Assembly: GCA_903907555.1 (NCBI GenBank)
Contig: CAIVOO010000016.1
Location: forward strand, 1 to 9,006
Reading direction: 5' to 3'
DNA: 9,006 bases
From: an uncultured archaeon
Lineage (GTDB): Archaea; Nanobdellota; Nanobdellia; Woesearchaeales; CAIVOO01
This document shows, in pieces, positions 1 through 5,698 of this stretch; position 1 is the first letter of the stretch, and each line of letters starts with the position of its first letter. The notes below the pieces were generated by a model. That model made no database searches. It had not been told where the DNA came from and worked only from the letters and a program-made list of their open reading frames with translations. The position numbers and the translations under genes were made by a program.

Positions 1-825
1 ATAAGTGCTTATAAATTGTCTTGCTGTATTTGTTTTTTCTTCTCTGTATTCTATTAATTTATTTGGGTTTTGTCTTGCCCATTCAAAAGCTTTTTCTCTA
101 ACTTTTTCATAATCATTCTCATCTTGAGTCCAACCTTCTTTTTCAATAATCAATTTATATAAAAGCCTTCCTTCACTCATAAAAAGGTCACTATGTTTTT
201 CATTTGCCGTTTTGCTTTCTTTAGGATATAAATTTTTTAAAATAAATGTAACTTCATCATCAAGATTACGAAACTTGTTTACTAAAGCTTTGATTTTTTG
301 ATTTAATTCTTGATTACCATAATCCTGTATGTGTATTGTTCCAACATGAATATAACCATAGAAATGTCCATGCCCGACATCTATATCCGGTCCTATTCCG
401 GGCCTAGCAGGAAATGGTTTGTCTGAGATTTCTTTGTACTCTTGAATCGCTTGTTTACCATATTTTTTCTGCCAGCATTCATAAGAAGCAAGTTTTTTCT
501 CTAAACCAATAAAATAAGATAAAAGAGAGTCATCTTTTAGTTCTCTTAAAACTTTTTGTATTTTTCTTTTTTCTGGGTCAATTTTATCTTCCCATTCACT
601 ATGTTCCTTAAAGTAACGTTTTTGGTTCACTAAGTCTGGCTTTGGTTCGTCTTTTGGTTCATGTATTTCATAAAGAAAATGAACTCTTTCTATAAAAGGA
701 TAAAATAAAGAACTATTTTTACATTGATTAATTACATCCTTAGCTTCTTCTTCACTAAGTTCAAAAGTTTCTACTAATTCGCTAACTTTTTCTCCCAAAT
801 CCTCACATGTAGTTTGTTCTTTCAT
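1..825 (-). CDS. Unrecognised protein, C-terminus cut by the window edge
   Basis: An uninterrupted frame of 275 codons runs from ATG at 825 to base 1 with no stop, so the C-terminus is missing. I do not recognise the family. The protein is strongly charged (Lys/Glu-rich), with no signal peptide or membrane segment, so it is probably cytoplasmic. The N-terminal half looks helical. The most distinctive segment is at residues 143-166: it begins GIGPDIDVGHG and continues with aromatic residues and His152, His154, His160 and His165, as in a beta-rich or metal-binding segment; that reading is speculative. Base use is visibly AT-richer than the translation operon next door (many AAA, GAA, TTA, TTT codons), which would fit recent acquisition. 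ATG at 825 is chosen because a TATA-like box lies about 30 nt upstream and no good SD is seen, which fits a near-leaderless mRNA. The coding frame is convincing; the function is unknown. Confidence 0.8.
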   Translation of the reverse strand, partial: MKEQTTCEDLGEKVSELVETFELSEEEAKDVINQCKNSSLFYPFIERVHFLYEIHEPKDEPKPDLVNQKRYFKEHSEWEDKIDPEKRKIQKVLRELKDDSLLSYFIGLEKKLASYECWQKKYGKQAIQEYKEISDKPFPARPGIGPDIDVGHGHFYGYIHVGTIHIQDYGNQELNQKIKALVNKFRNLDDEVTFILKNLYPKESKTANEKHSDLFMSEGRLLYKLIIEKEGWTQDENDYEKVREKAFEWARQNPNKLIEYREEKTNTARQFISTY

Positions 826-851
826 ATTCACTACTTAATAATGGCTATAAC

Positions 852-859
852 TATTTAAG
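852..859 (-). promoter_or_regulatory. TATA box for the left-edge gene
   Basis: The minus strand reads CTTAAATAG centred about 30 nt before the ATG at 825. Archaeal TATA boxes sit about 25 nt before the transcription start, so the RNA would begin about 5 nt before the start codon. A second AT-rich match (TTTATAAT, about 866-873) would give a longer leader. Confidence 0.5.
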
Positions 860-907
860 GTTTTCCATTATAAAACTCCCTACTTACGATTATAAAAATA
901 AATTAAA

Positions 908-950
908 GAAAAAATCAGATGTTTTTTCCACTAAATAATCATAGATTATT
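908..950 (-). terminator. Probable terminator of the translation operon
   Basis: Just after the last stop codon (959) the minus strand has two inverted repeats. The first is AATAATC with a 3-nt loop and GATTATT (934-950). The second is GAAAAAA with a 7-nt spacer and TTTTTTC (908-928). A T-rich run follows. Archaeal termination depends mainly on U-tracts, and these runs lie in the right place. The hairpins are AT-only or nearly so, so the T-tracts are the stronger evidence. The rest of 826-958 holds only this and the promoter of the left-edge gene. Confidence 0.5.
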
Positions 951-958
951 CTAAAGGA

Positions 959-1165
959 TTATTTCTCCACCACATCATTCAGCTTCTTCACAATCAATGC
1001 TATTGCCTTGTCGTTCAGTCCGTGCGCCTTGAATCCCTGCTCTATTGTTTCCATCTGCGCGCAAGGGCAGCCTACGCAGTGAAAGTTGTACTCTGCCAGA
1101 ATCTGCATTGCTTTAGGGCTTGAGCATATTGCCTGCCCTATTGTTGTTTTCTTGGTTATTTTCAT
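959..1165 (-). CDS. DUF1858-type small redox-disulfide protein
   Basis: A 68-residue protein that looks like a complete DUF1858 domain, the family also described as a hybrid-cluster-protein-associated redox disulfide domain. The diagnostic features are an N-terminal helix after a Thr-Ile start, then HCVGCPC (residues 29-35) followed by METIEQGFKAHG. Cys30 and Cys33 form the CxxC pair and Cys35 is an extra cysteine. No export signal is present, so it is cytoplasmic. The biochemical role of the family is not settled; a redox or metal-related function is inferred from the CxxC. Its ATG overlaps the EF-2 stop by 4 nt (ATGA) and the SD GGTGAT is inside the last EF-2 codons, so translation is coupled to EF-2. 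The domain assignment is confident; the functional link to EF-2 is open. Confidence 0.85.
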   Translation of the reverse strand: MKITKKTTIGQAICSSPKAMQILAEYNFHCVGCPCAQMETIEQGFKAHGLNDKAIALIVKKLNDVVEK

Positions 1166-3333
1166 TTTATCACCATCATTCCTTTTCTTATTCTTATATT
1201 ATTTATCGCCTGCTTCTGCAGTTCGTCAGGTATTCTTTCGAATGTCTGGTCTATTATTGAATAATTCACTCTTCCTTTTGTTGCAGAGCGCAAGTCAGAG
1301 CCTAGCCCGAACATTTCAGCAACAGGCATTCTTGCCTGCAATGATACTTCGTCAGCCTCGTGGCTCACTCCTATTGGATGCCCGCGCCTGTTCAAGATTA
1401 TCTTTGTCAGCTCGCCTATGTATTCGACTTTGCTGTTTATTTGTATAGTCTGCACAGGCTCAAGCAGGCATGGCTTGGAAAGCTCTACAGCGCTTCTTAT
1501 GCCATCTTTTACCGCACTTATTATCTGTGAAGAGCCTTCGCGCTTTACATCATCAAACTTCGCATCTTCGATATGGACTTTTATTCCTGTGCAAGGCTCT
1601 TTTGCAGAACTTCCGTACATCATCGCGAGCTCGAATGATTCTTCAATCAAGTCAAGTGCTTCTCTGTCTTTTATTCCGCCAGGAGTCATGTCAATCAGGA
1701 TGTTCCCATTGAAAATTTCAACAACATGCTTTGATTCTGTGGGATTCATTCCGTATTTTTCAAGAATTGTGAAATATCCAGAATCTTTTTTTGCAAGCTT
1801 TTTGTTTACAATCTCCCTTTTTCGCATAGCATCTGCAAGCGTCTTCTCAACAGGAGCTGTTTTTATTAAAAATACATTATGTTTGTTCGGAGAAACTCCG
1901 TCAACAGGATGTGATGAAGAACTTATTGTTTCCCTGTACACAACTATCGGCTCGCTTGAGCTTACTTCAACACCTTTTTCATCCCTTATCCTGCCTTCTG
2001 CAATTTCAAGATGAAGCTCGCCCATTCCCTGAATAAGATTTTCGCCAGTCTCTTCATTGATTTCAATCTTGAGAGTAGGATCCTCTTTTTGCAGTTCCTT
2101 AAGCGCGTGGATAAGTTTCGGAAGCTCGGAAGCCCTTTTAGGCTCAATCGCTTTTGTGATTACAGGCTCAAACAAGTATGAAATCTGCTCAAAAGACTCA
2201 ATAGGAGAAGACGAAAGTGTTTCTCCTGGAATTGCGTTCTTAACCCCGACAATCCCTATTATGTTTCCAGCGCTTGCAGAATCAATCTGTTCTCTTCTTG
2301 CGCCATTGTACACAGAAAGCTGAAATACTTTTGAATAATTCTTGCCGATACTTCTGTAAACAGAATCGCCGTACTTTATGCTTCCTGAAAATATTCTTCC
2401 TGCGCACACCTCTCCTGCGTGAGGATCAACAACAATTTTTGTGATTACAAAAGAGAACTGCCCGTCAGGGTCGCATTTTCTTATAGCTTTCCCTTCTTCG
2501 CTTTCCAAATCACCGTGCCAGATTTTCGGAATCCTGTAGCCCTGCGCTTCAACAGGGCTTGGAAGTTTTTTTGCAACAATCTCTAGAACGACCTTGTGCA
2601 GCGGAGCTTTTTTTGAAAATTCTTTTACAGCTTCGCTGTCCTCTTTTTCATATGCTTCTAAAATCTCGTTAAAAGAGACGCCTGTTTTGTTGATGTATGA
2701 TGCTGAAAGCGCCCATTTGTCCCTTGCAGAGCCGAAAGCCGCGCTTCCGTCAGCGAAATTGACAAGCCATTTTTCTTTATACTCTTCCTCTGCAATGGCA
2801 GATATTAATTTGTTAAGCTGAGATATTATTTTCGCAAACCTTTCCTGTATTTGCTGGTGGTTAAGCTTAAGCTCCTTCACCAGCCTGTCAACCTTGTTGA
2901 TGAATAGGACAGGTTTTACTCGCTCTTTGAGCGCCTGCCGTAAAACTGTTTCAGTCTGGGGCATAACGCCCTCGATTGCGCACACCAGAACTATAGTTCC
3001 GTCGATGGCTCGCATTGCCCTTGTGACGTCCCCGCCAAAATCAATGTGTCCTGGAGTGTCAATCAGATTAATAAGAAATTCTTCACCTTGGAATTCTTGC
3101 ACCATTGATACGTTCGCTGCGTCAATAGTGATTCCTCTTAGCTGCTCGTCCTTATGAAAATCAAGAACACAGGCTTTTCCAGCAAGTTCTTCCGACATCA
3201 TGCCGGCGCCTGCCAACAAATTATCTGAAAAGGTTGTCTTGCCGTGGTCGATATGCGCGCTAGTGCAGATGTTCCTGATGTGGTCCTGCTTCCTCATGAG
3301 GCGCAGGACCTTATCGACCATCCTTTCAGTCAA
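1162..3333 (-). CDS. fusA: Archaeal elongation factor 2 lacking the diphthamide histidine
   Basis: EF-2 is the GTPase that drives ribosomal translocation; this one is full length for an archaeal EF-2 (723 residues). The G domain is intact: P-loop AHIDHGKT (26-33), switch I RGITI (66-70), DTPGH (92-96), NKVD (146-149). Later landmarks are GMGELHLEI, the EPIVVYRE segment and SPNKHN of domain IV. The odd point is the domain IV tip. Archaeal and eukaryotic EF-2 usually carry an HRG-x-x-Q loop whose His becomes diphthamide. Here residues 590-603 read DAKFDDVKREGSSQ, with no His and apparently one residue fewer, flanked by well-aligned sequence on both sides. The start is TTG at 3333, preceded by GGTGTGGT at suitable spacing; ATG at 3321 is possible but poorly spaced from that SD. 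It sits after ndk, a position often held by the aIF5B/IF-2 gene. It could be the only EF-2 or a divergent paralogue; one window cannot tell. Confidence 0.95.
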   Translation of the reverse strand: MTERMVDKVLRLMRKQDHIRNICTSAHIDHGKTTFSDNLLAGAGMMSEELAGKACVLDFHKDEQLRGITIDAANVSMVQEFQGEEFLINLIDTPGHIDFGGDVTRAMRAIDGTIVLVCAIEGVMPQTETVLRQALKERVKPVLFINKVDRLVKELKLNHQQIQERFAKIISQLNKLISAIAEEEYKEKWLVNFADGSAAFGSARDKWALSASYINKTGVSFNEILEAYEKEDSEAVKEFSKKAPLHKVVLEIVAKKLPSPVEAQGYRIPKIWHGDLESEEGKAIRKCDPDGQFSFVITKIVVDPHAGEVCAGRIFSGSIKYGDSVYRSIGKNYSKVFQLSVYNGARREQIDSASAGNIIGIVGVKNAIPGETLSSSPIESFEQISYLFEPVITKAIEPKRASELPKLIHALKELQKEDPTLKIEINEETGENLIQGMGELHLEIAEGRIRDEKGVEVSSSEPIVVYRETISSSSHPVDGVSPNKHNVFLIKTAPVEKTLADAMRKREIVNKKLAKKDSGYFTILEKYGMNPTESKHVVEIFNGNILIDMTPGGIKDREALDLIEESFELAMMYGSSAKEPCTGIKVHIEDAKFDDVKREGSSQIISAVKDGIRSAVELSKPCLLEPVQTIQINSKVEYIGELTKIILNRRGHPIGVSHEADEVSLQARMPVAEMFGLGSDLRSATKGRVNYSIIDQTFERIPDELQKQAINNIRIRKGMMVIK

Positions 3334-3345
3334 GATTTACCACAC

Positions 3346-3921
3346 CTACTTCCCTTTTCTGTAAAGCAACCCCTCATCTACTCTGGTGTATGGATACAGT
3401 TCATTTTCTTTAAACCATATCTTGATTTCCCTCACACCATTTTCTCTTGAATCAGATGCGTGTATCAGATTCTGTATCGGCCTCTTTGAAGAATCTGCCA
3501 AAGCATACGAATCCATAGAATAGTCTCCTCTTATTGTTCCAGGAGCTGCTGTGCTTGGCGCTGTCGAGCCGACAATCACTCTTACCTTATCGATAGCCCC
3601 GTGCCCTTCGATGCACAATGCCACTGACGGTGACATTGAGATGAAGTCCATAAGCTGCTGCCTTATTCTTTTTCCAATCGTAAGTTCGTCTTCAGCAACC
3701 TTGATTCCCTTTGCTTCGTAAGATTTCTTTGTCTTTGCACCGACACTCTTCAGCCATTCTGCATCGTCTGCATAATGCTTTCCAGCAGTCTCCTTGTCAG
3801 CGTTTACCATCTTCATTCCGATGATTTTCAATCCTGTTTTTTCAAAACGGGATATTATGTCTCCGACAAGAGCCCGCTGTACTGCATCAGGCTTAAGCAA
3901 AACCAGTGTTCGCTCGATCAT
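3346..3921 (-). CDS. ndk: Nucleoside diphosphate kinase, long-insert form
   Basis: Ndk transfers the gamma phosphate between nucleoside di- and triphosphates through a phosphohistidine. Visible landmarks are KPDA (10-13), HYA (49-51), PGTIRGD (127-133) and NLIHASDS (151-158), whose His154 is the catalytic residue. At 191 residues it is longer than the usual 140-160. An insertion of about 28-30 residues lies between HYA and DFI (roughly 55-88), rich in Lys and Glu. I recall a similar insertion in Ndk from CPR bacteria and some DPANN archaea, so it is probably an inherited subtype and not an assembly error. The C-terminal YTRVDEGLLYRKGK also resembles that group. The ATG is 1 nt after the L24e stop, with GAGGAG inside the L24e end as SD. 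Cytoplasmic and active by motif. Confidence 0.95.
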   Translation of the reverse strand: MIERTLVLLKPDAVQRALVGDIISRFEKTGLKIIGMKMVNADKETAGKHYADDAEWLKSVGAKTKKSYEAKGIKVAEDELTIGKRIRQQLMDFISMSPSVALCIEGHGAIDKVRVIVGSTAPSTAAPGTIRGDYSMDSYALADSSKRPIQNLIHASDSRENGVREIKIWFKENELYPYTRVDEGLLYRKGK

Positions 3922-3922
3922 T

Positions 3923-4120
3923 TTACTTCTCCTCTACTTTCTTTCCCTTCCACTTCTTGGCTTCCAAAGTCCATCTTGTTGTTCTAGGAATCCTTTCAAG
4001 CTTCAAGGTGTTCTTCTCGCACTTGCTTCCGCAGAAGTAGAATACCCTTCCATCTTTCTTCGCGTAAAGCTTTCCTGTCCCTTTCGGAATTTCAATTCCG
4101 CAAAAACTGCATTTGACCAT
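3923..4120 (-). CDS. rpl24e: Ribosomal protein L24e (eL24)
   Basis: A 65-residue large-subunit protein with a zinc ribbon: Cys4, Cys7, Cys30 and Cys34 in KCSFCG and FCGSKC. The conserved IPKGTGKLYAKKDG and the basic stretch after EKNTLKLERIPR match archaeal L24e, and the length is typical. An in-frame GTG at 4129 would add three residues, but that GTG lies within the SD (AGGTGGT). The ATG at 4120 gives the family-typical N-terminus MVKCSFCG and is preferred. It is 13 nt downstream of S28e and 1 nt upstream of Ndk, in the classic archaeal order. Confidence 0.95.
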   Translation of the reverse strand: MVKCSFCGIEIPKGTGKLYAKKDGRVFYFCGSKCEKNTLKLERIPRTTRWTLEAKKWKGKKVEEK

Positions 4121-4133
4121 TATGACCACCTGT

Positions 4134-4460
4134 TTATTTTCTTCCGCTTCCCTTTGTCAGAGGCCTTGCTTCGATTTCAGTCTCTCTAAGCATCAATATG
4201 TCGCCTAATTTGACTGGACCTTTGCAATTTCTTCTGAGAGTTTTATTAGCATCTCGTCCTGCAAGAACTTTGCACCTGACTTGGATGGCTTCTCCTCTCA
4301 TTCCGGTTACTCCGACAACTTCCTCGACTCTCGCAGGCACTGCATCGCTCCATACCCTAGTTCCAGTCTCCTGCCTTGGAGGAGAACCGCCCTTGGGCAC
4401 TTCCTGCTTTCCCTTGTCGTCTGTTGGTTTAGTATAATCCTTTATCTTGTTTGAACCCAT
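4134..4460 (-). CDS. rps28e: Ribosomal protein S28e (eS28) with an N-terminal extension
   Basis: The C-terminal two thirds is a clear S28e of the small subunit: DAVPARVEEVVGVTG, then GRDANKTLRRNCKGPVKLG and DILMLRETEIEAR, an OB-like barrel. S28e is normally about 70 residues; this one is 108. The extra 36-38 residues at the front are rich in Lys, Gly, Pro and Asp and look disordered. ATG at 4460 is favoured because GTGAT stands 5 nt before it, directly after the L7Ae stop, with a 10-nt gap. A GTG near the start of the conserved core (VPAR) lacks an evident SD and would remove conserved residues. The extension may reach out from the ribosome surface; that is inference. Confidence 0.92.
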   Translation of the reverse strand: MGSNKIKDYTKPTDDKGKQEVPKGGSPPRQETGTRVWSDAVPARVEEVVGVTGMRGEAIQVRCKVLAGRDANKTLRRNCKGPVKLGDILMLRETEIEARPLTKGSGRK

Positions 4461-4470
4461 TTTGAATCAC

Positions 4471-4818
4471 TTATTTCGCAAGCTCTAGCAAGCTCTTTGC
4501 AACTTCCTTGATTGCCGCCTTTGCCTCTCCTTCCTGCACAACTGCAACTGCTGTTGTCGGGACTCCGATGCCTGCTGATGCGCCAAGCTCTTCCCTGCTC
4601 GGAACCTGCACGAACGGAATGTTCTTCTCCTTGCACAAAATCGGGATGTGCATCACAATTTCAGGAGGCGAAACATCCTTTGCAACAAGAACAAGCTTTG
4701 CTGTTCCCTTCTCAATCGCCTTTGTAACTTCATTTGTTCCTTTCTTCAACTTTCCGCTTGACCTTGCAACTTCAACTGCCTCAAGCGCTTTTTCAATTAA
4801 TTCTTTTGTTACTTCCAT
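4471..4818 (-). CDS. rpl7ae: Ribosomal protein L7Ae (eL8), K-turn binder
   Basis: A 115-residue archaeal L7Ae. In archaea this protein binds kink-turn RNA in the large subunit, in box C/D and H/ACA guide RNPs and in RNase P. Landmarks are GTNEVTKAIEKG (27-38), which contacts the K-turn, LVLVAKDVSPPEIVMHIPILC, and the VPSREELGASAG segment. Length is normal. The start ATG at 4818 is preceded by a strong SD (AGGTGGT, 4824-4830) with 5 nt spacing. It is the first gene of the operon and its leader can fold, which matters because L7Ae has been reported to regulate its own mRNA through a leader K-turn in some archaea. Confidence 0.96.
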   Translation of the reverse strand: MEVTKELIEKALEAVEVARSSGKLKKGTNEVTKAIEKGTAKLVLVAKDVSPPEIVMHIPILCKEKNIPFVQVPSREELGASAGIGVPTTAVAVVQEGEAKAAIKEVAKSLLELAK

Positions 4819-4823
4819 GTTTT

Positions 4824-4892
4824 ACCACCTTTATTTTAAGAGGACAGAAATTCCTCCTCATTCGGGCTTTCGCCGTCATCAATCATTGGTTG
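4824..4892 (-). promoter_or_regulatory. L7Ae mRNA leader: hairpin and possible K-turn
   Basis: The expected RNA start is near 4892. On the minus strand the leader holds box-C-like UGAUGA (4876-4881), a short GC stem with a GAAA loop, and AUGA (4858-4861) in the box D position. This can be drawn with sheared G.A pairs as a K-turn, but the box D is not a perfect CUGA and the outer stem is poor. Downstream, AGGAGGA (4852-4858) can pair with UCCUCUU (4838-4844) as a 7-bp stem with a 7-nt loop, just before the SD at 4824-4830. The hairpin is seen directly; the K-turn is a weak candidate. Confidence 0.35.
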
Positions 4893-4913
4893 AGTATGAA
4901 AGAAAGGTGGATG

Positions 4914-4921
4914 TTTATAAA
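4914..4921 (-). promoter_or_regulatory. TATA box of the translation operon
   Basis: TTTATAAA on the minus strand lies about 100 nt before the L7Ae start, preceded by CCCATAACC as a possible BRE. It would start an RNA near 4892 with a leader of about 70 nt. The octamer is self-complementary, so it could also serve the plus strand; direction would then depend on the flanking BRE. Confidence 0.6.
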
Positions 4922-4960
4922 GGTTATGGGTAAAACTTGTCAAGAATAAGATTTTCTGTT

Positions 4961-5040
4961 GTATAACGGGCGTAGCCTGTTATGCTCAGAAGACCAGTAT
5001 TATTTGTCTAATTTGGTCTTCTGTTGTCCTAAACTAGACA
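4961..5040 (+). ncRNA. Candidate structured RNA element: hairpin plus H-type pseudoknot
   Basis: Three paired elements are packed into 80 nt of noncoding sequence. Hairpin 1: GTATAACGGGC (4961-4971), loop GTA, GCCTGTTATGC (4975-4985), 11 pairs including two G.U on the plus strand. Hairpin 2: CAGAAGACCA (4987-4996) and TGGTCTTCTG (5014-5023), a perfect 10-bp stem with a 17-nt loop. In that loop TGTCTA (5005-5010) is exactly complementary to TAGACA (5035-5040), so an H-type pseudoknot can be drawn. The two imperfect positions of hairpin 1 are G.U as plus-strand RNA but A.C as minus-strand RNA, which slightly favours the plus strand. Possible roles are a long leader for the toxin-antitoxin operon, a small RNA, DNA-level operators, or the end of a lost mobile element. 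The repeats are directly visible; the RNA reading is inference. Confidence 0.4.
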
Positions 5041-5047
5041 GCACGAA

Positions 5048-5057
5048 TTTATATATT
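5048..5057 (+). promoter_or_regulatory. TATA-like box for the toxin-antitoxin operon
   Basis: TTTATATATT lies about 75 nt before the antitoxin ATG and would give an RNA start near 5078. Two other AT-rich matches (TTTATAAT at 5064-5071 and TTATATAT at 5089-5096) are possible; the last would place the start inside the palindrome at 5099-5122. The sequence alone does not decide among them. Confidence 0.45.
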
Positions 5058-5098
5058 CCTGACTTTATAATTATGTTATAGAAAACATTATATATCTT

Positions 5099-5122
5099 AC
5101 CTTTCTTACAAGTAAGAAAGGT
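5099..5122. promoter_or_regulatory. Perfect palindrome, probable operator of the toxin-antitoxin operon
   Basis: Arms ACCTTTCTTAC (5099-5109) and GTAAGAAAGGT (5112-5122) are exact inverse complements around AA. The right arm runs into the SD GGTGAT (5120-5125) of the antitoxin gene. AbrB/MazE-type antitoxins are dimeric DNA binders that often repress their own operon at palindromes, so autoregulation is the simplest reading. If transcribed, the same sequence would form an 11-bp hairpin hiding the ribosome binding site. Confidence 0.6.
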
Positions 5123-5128
5123 GATATT

Positions 5129-5374
5129 ATGCTTGTAGAAATGAGAACCGTGACTATAACAGAAAAAGGACAGATTGTTGTTCCGAAGGAAATCAGGAAG
5201 ATAAATGGCTTCAAGAATGGCGAGAAGCTTGCAATACTTGCTTTTGATGACCATCTGGAGATAAGGCCGATAAAGCAGGTAAGCGCCAAGATGGCAGCTG
5301 CTTTTGCAAGCGAGAAGACATTGTCGAAGGATTGGCTGAGCAAAGAGGATGAGAAGGCATGGAAAAAATTGTGA
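5129..5374 (+). CDS. AbrB/MazE-family antitoxin
   Basis: An 81-residue protein. Its first 48 residues form a swapped-hairpin AbrB DNA-binding domain: VTITEKGQIVVPKEIRK, then GEKLAILAFDDHLEIRPI. The charged C-terminal part (about 49-81, with KMAAAF and LSKEDEKAW) is the kind of tail that binds and blocks a MazF-type toxin. The start at 5129 has GGTGAT 3 nt upstream; Met5 is a less likely alternative. The 3' end overlaps the toxin gene by 16 nt, the normal coupling for such pairs. The protein probably represses its own promoter through the palindrome just upstream. Family is certain; the pairing with the toxin follows from the overlap. Confidence 0.92.
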   Translation: MLVEMRTVTITEKGQIVVPKEIRKINGFKNGEKLAILAFDDHLEIRPIKQVSAKMAAAFASEKTLSKDWLSKEDEKAWKKL

Positions 5375-5691
5375 AGGGAGATATTGTTGTACTGCCTTTT
5401 CCTTTTTCAGACCTTAGTTCTGCAAAGAGACGGCCTGCTCTAGTTCTCGCAGATTTGCAAGGCGATGATGTAATCCTTTGCCAGATAACAAGCGTAGAAC
5501 GATTTGATGATTATTCTATTGAATTAGATGATATCGATTTTAGGGATGGAAGCTTGAACTCTACAAGTATGATAAGGCCAAACAGGATTTTTACTGCAGA
5601 CAGTTCTATTGTCTCTTACAAAGCAGGCGCGCTTAAGAGAAATAAAGTGGAAGAGATTGTTGAAACTGTCTGTGATATTATAAGATGCTAG
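5359..5691 (+). CDS. PemK/MazF-family toxin (predicted endoribonuclease)
   Basis: A 110-residue PemK/MazF-like protein; members of this family are usually sequence-specific mRNA interferases. Visible motifs are KGDIVVLPFPFSD (6-18), RRPALVL (24-30) and QITS (42-45). The Arg of RRPALV and the Thr/Ser of QITS match the usual catalytic positions. A conserved-looking SMIRPNRIF follows in the second half. The ATG at 5359 lies in another frame within the antitoxin gene, with GAGGATGAG upstream as SD; a GTG at 5371 is an alternative start nearer the KGD motif. There is no frameshift or missing motif, so it appears intact. It needs the upstream antitoxin for control. The RNA cleavage site cannot be predicted. 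Confidence 0.92.
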   Translation: MEKIVKGDIVVLPFPFSDLSSAKRRPALVLADLQGDDVILCQITSVERFDDYSIELDDIDFRDGSLNSTSMIRPNRIFTADSSIVSYKAGALKRNKVEEIVETVCDIIRC

Positions 5692-5698
5692 TTAAATT

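Noticed and set aside
1418..2014. Long open frame on the plus strand inside EF-2
   Set aside because: It is antisense to a certain EF-2 gene, its Ser/Leu/Phe-rich translation is typical of antisense frames, and it has no promoter or SD.
4127..4129. GTG as the L24e start
   Set aside because: It is part of the SD (AGGTGGT) for the ATG at 4120, and the ATG gives the family-typical N-terminus.
4961..5040. Possible tRNA, because GGGCGTAGCC and GTCTAGTTTAGGA (minus strand) look like tRNA arms
   Set aside because: No T-arm sequence of the GTTCRA type, no 7-bp acceptor stem and no anticodon arm of the right geometry on either strand.
5000..5254. Open frame on the minus strand across the antitoxin promoter
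   Set aside because: It overlaps the well-supported antitoxin gene, contains the AT-rich promoter and palindrome, and has no recognisable protein features or SD.
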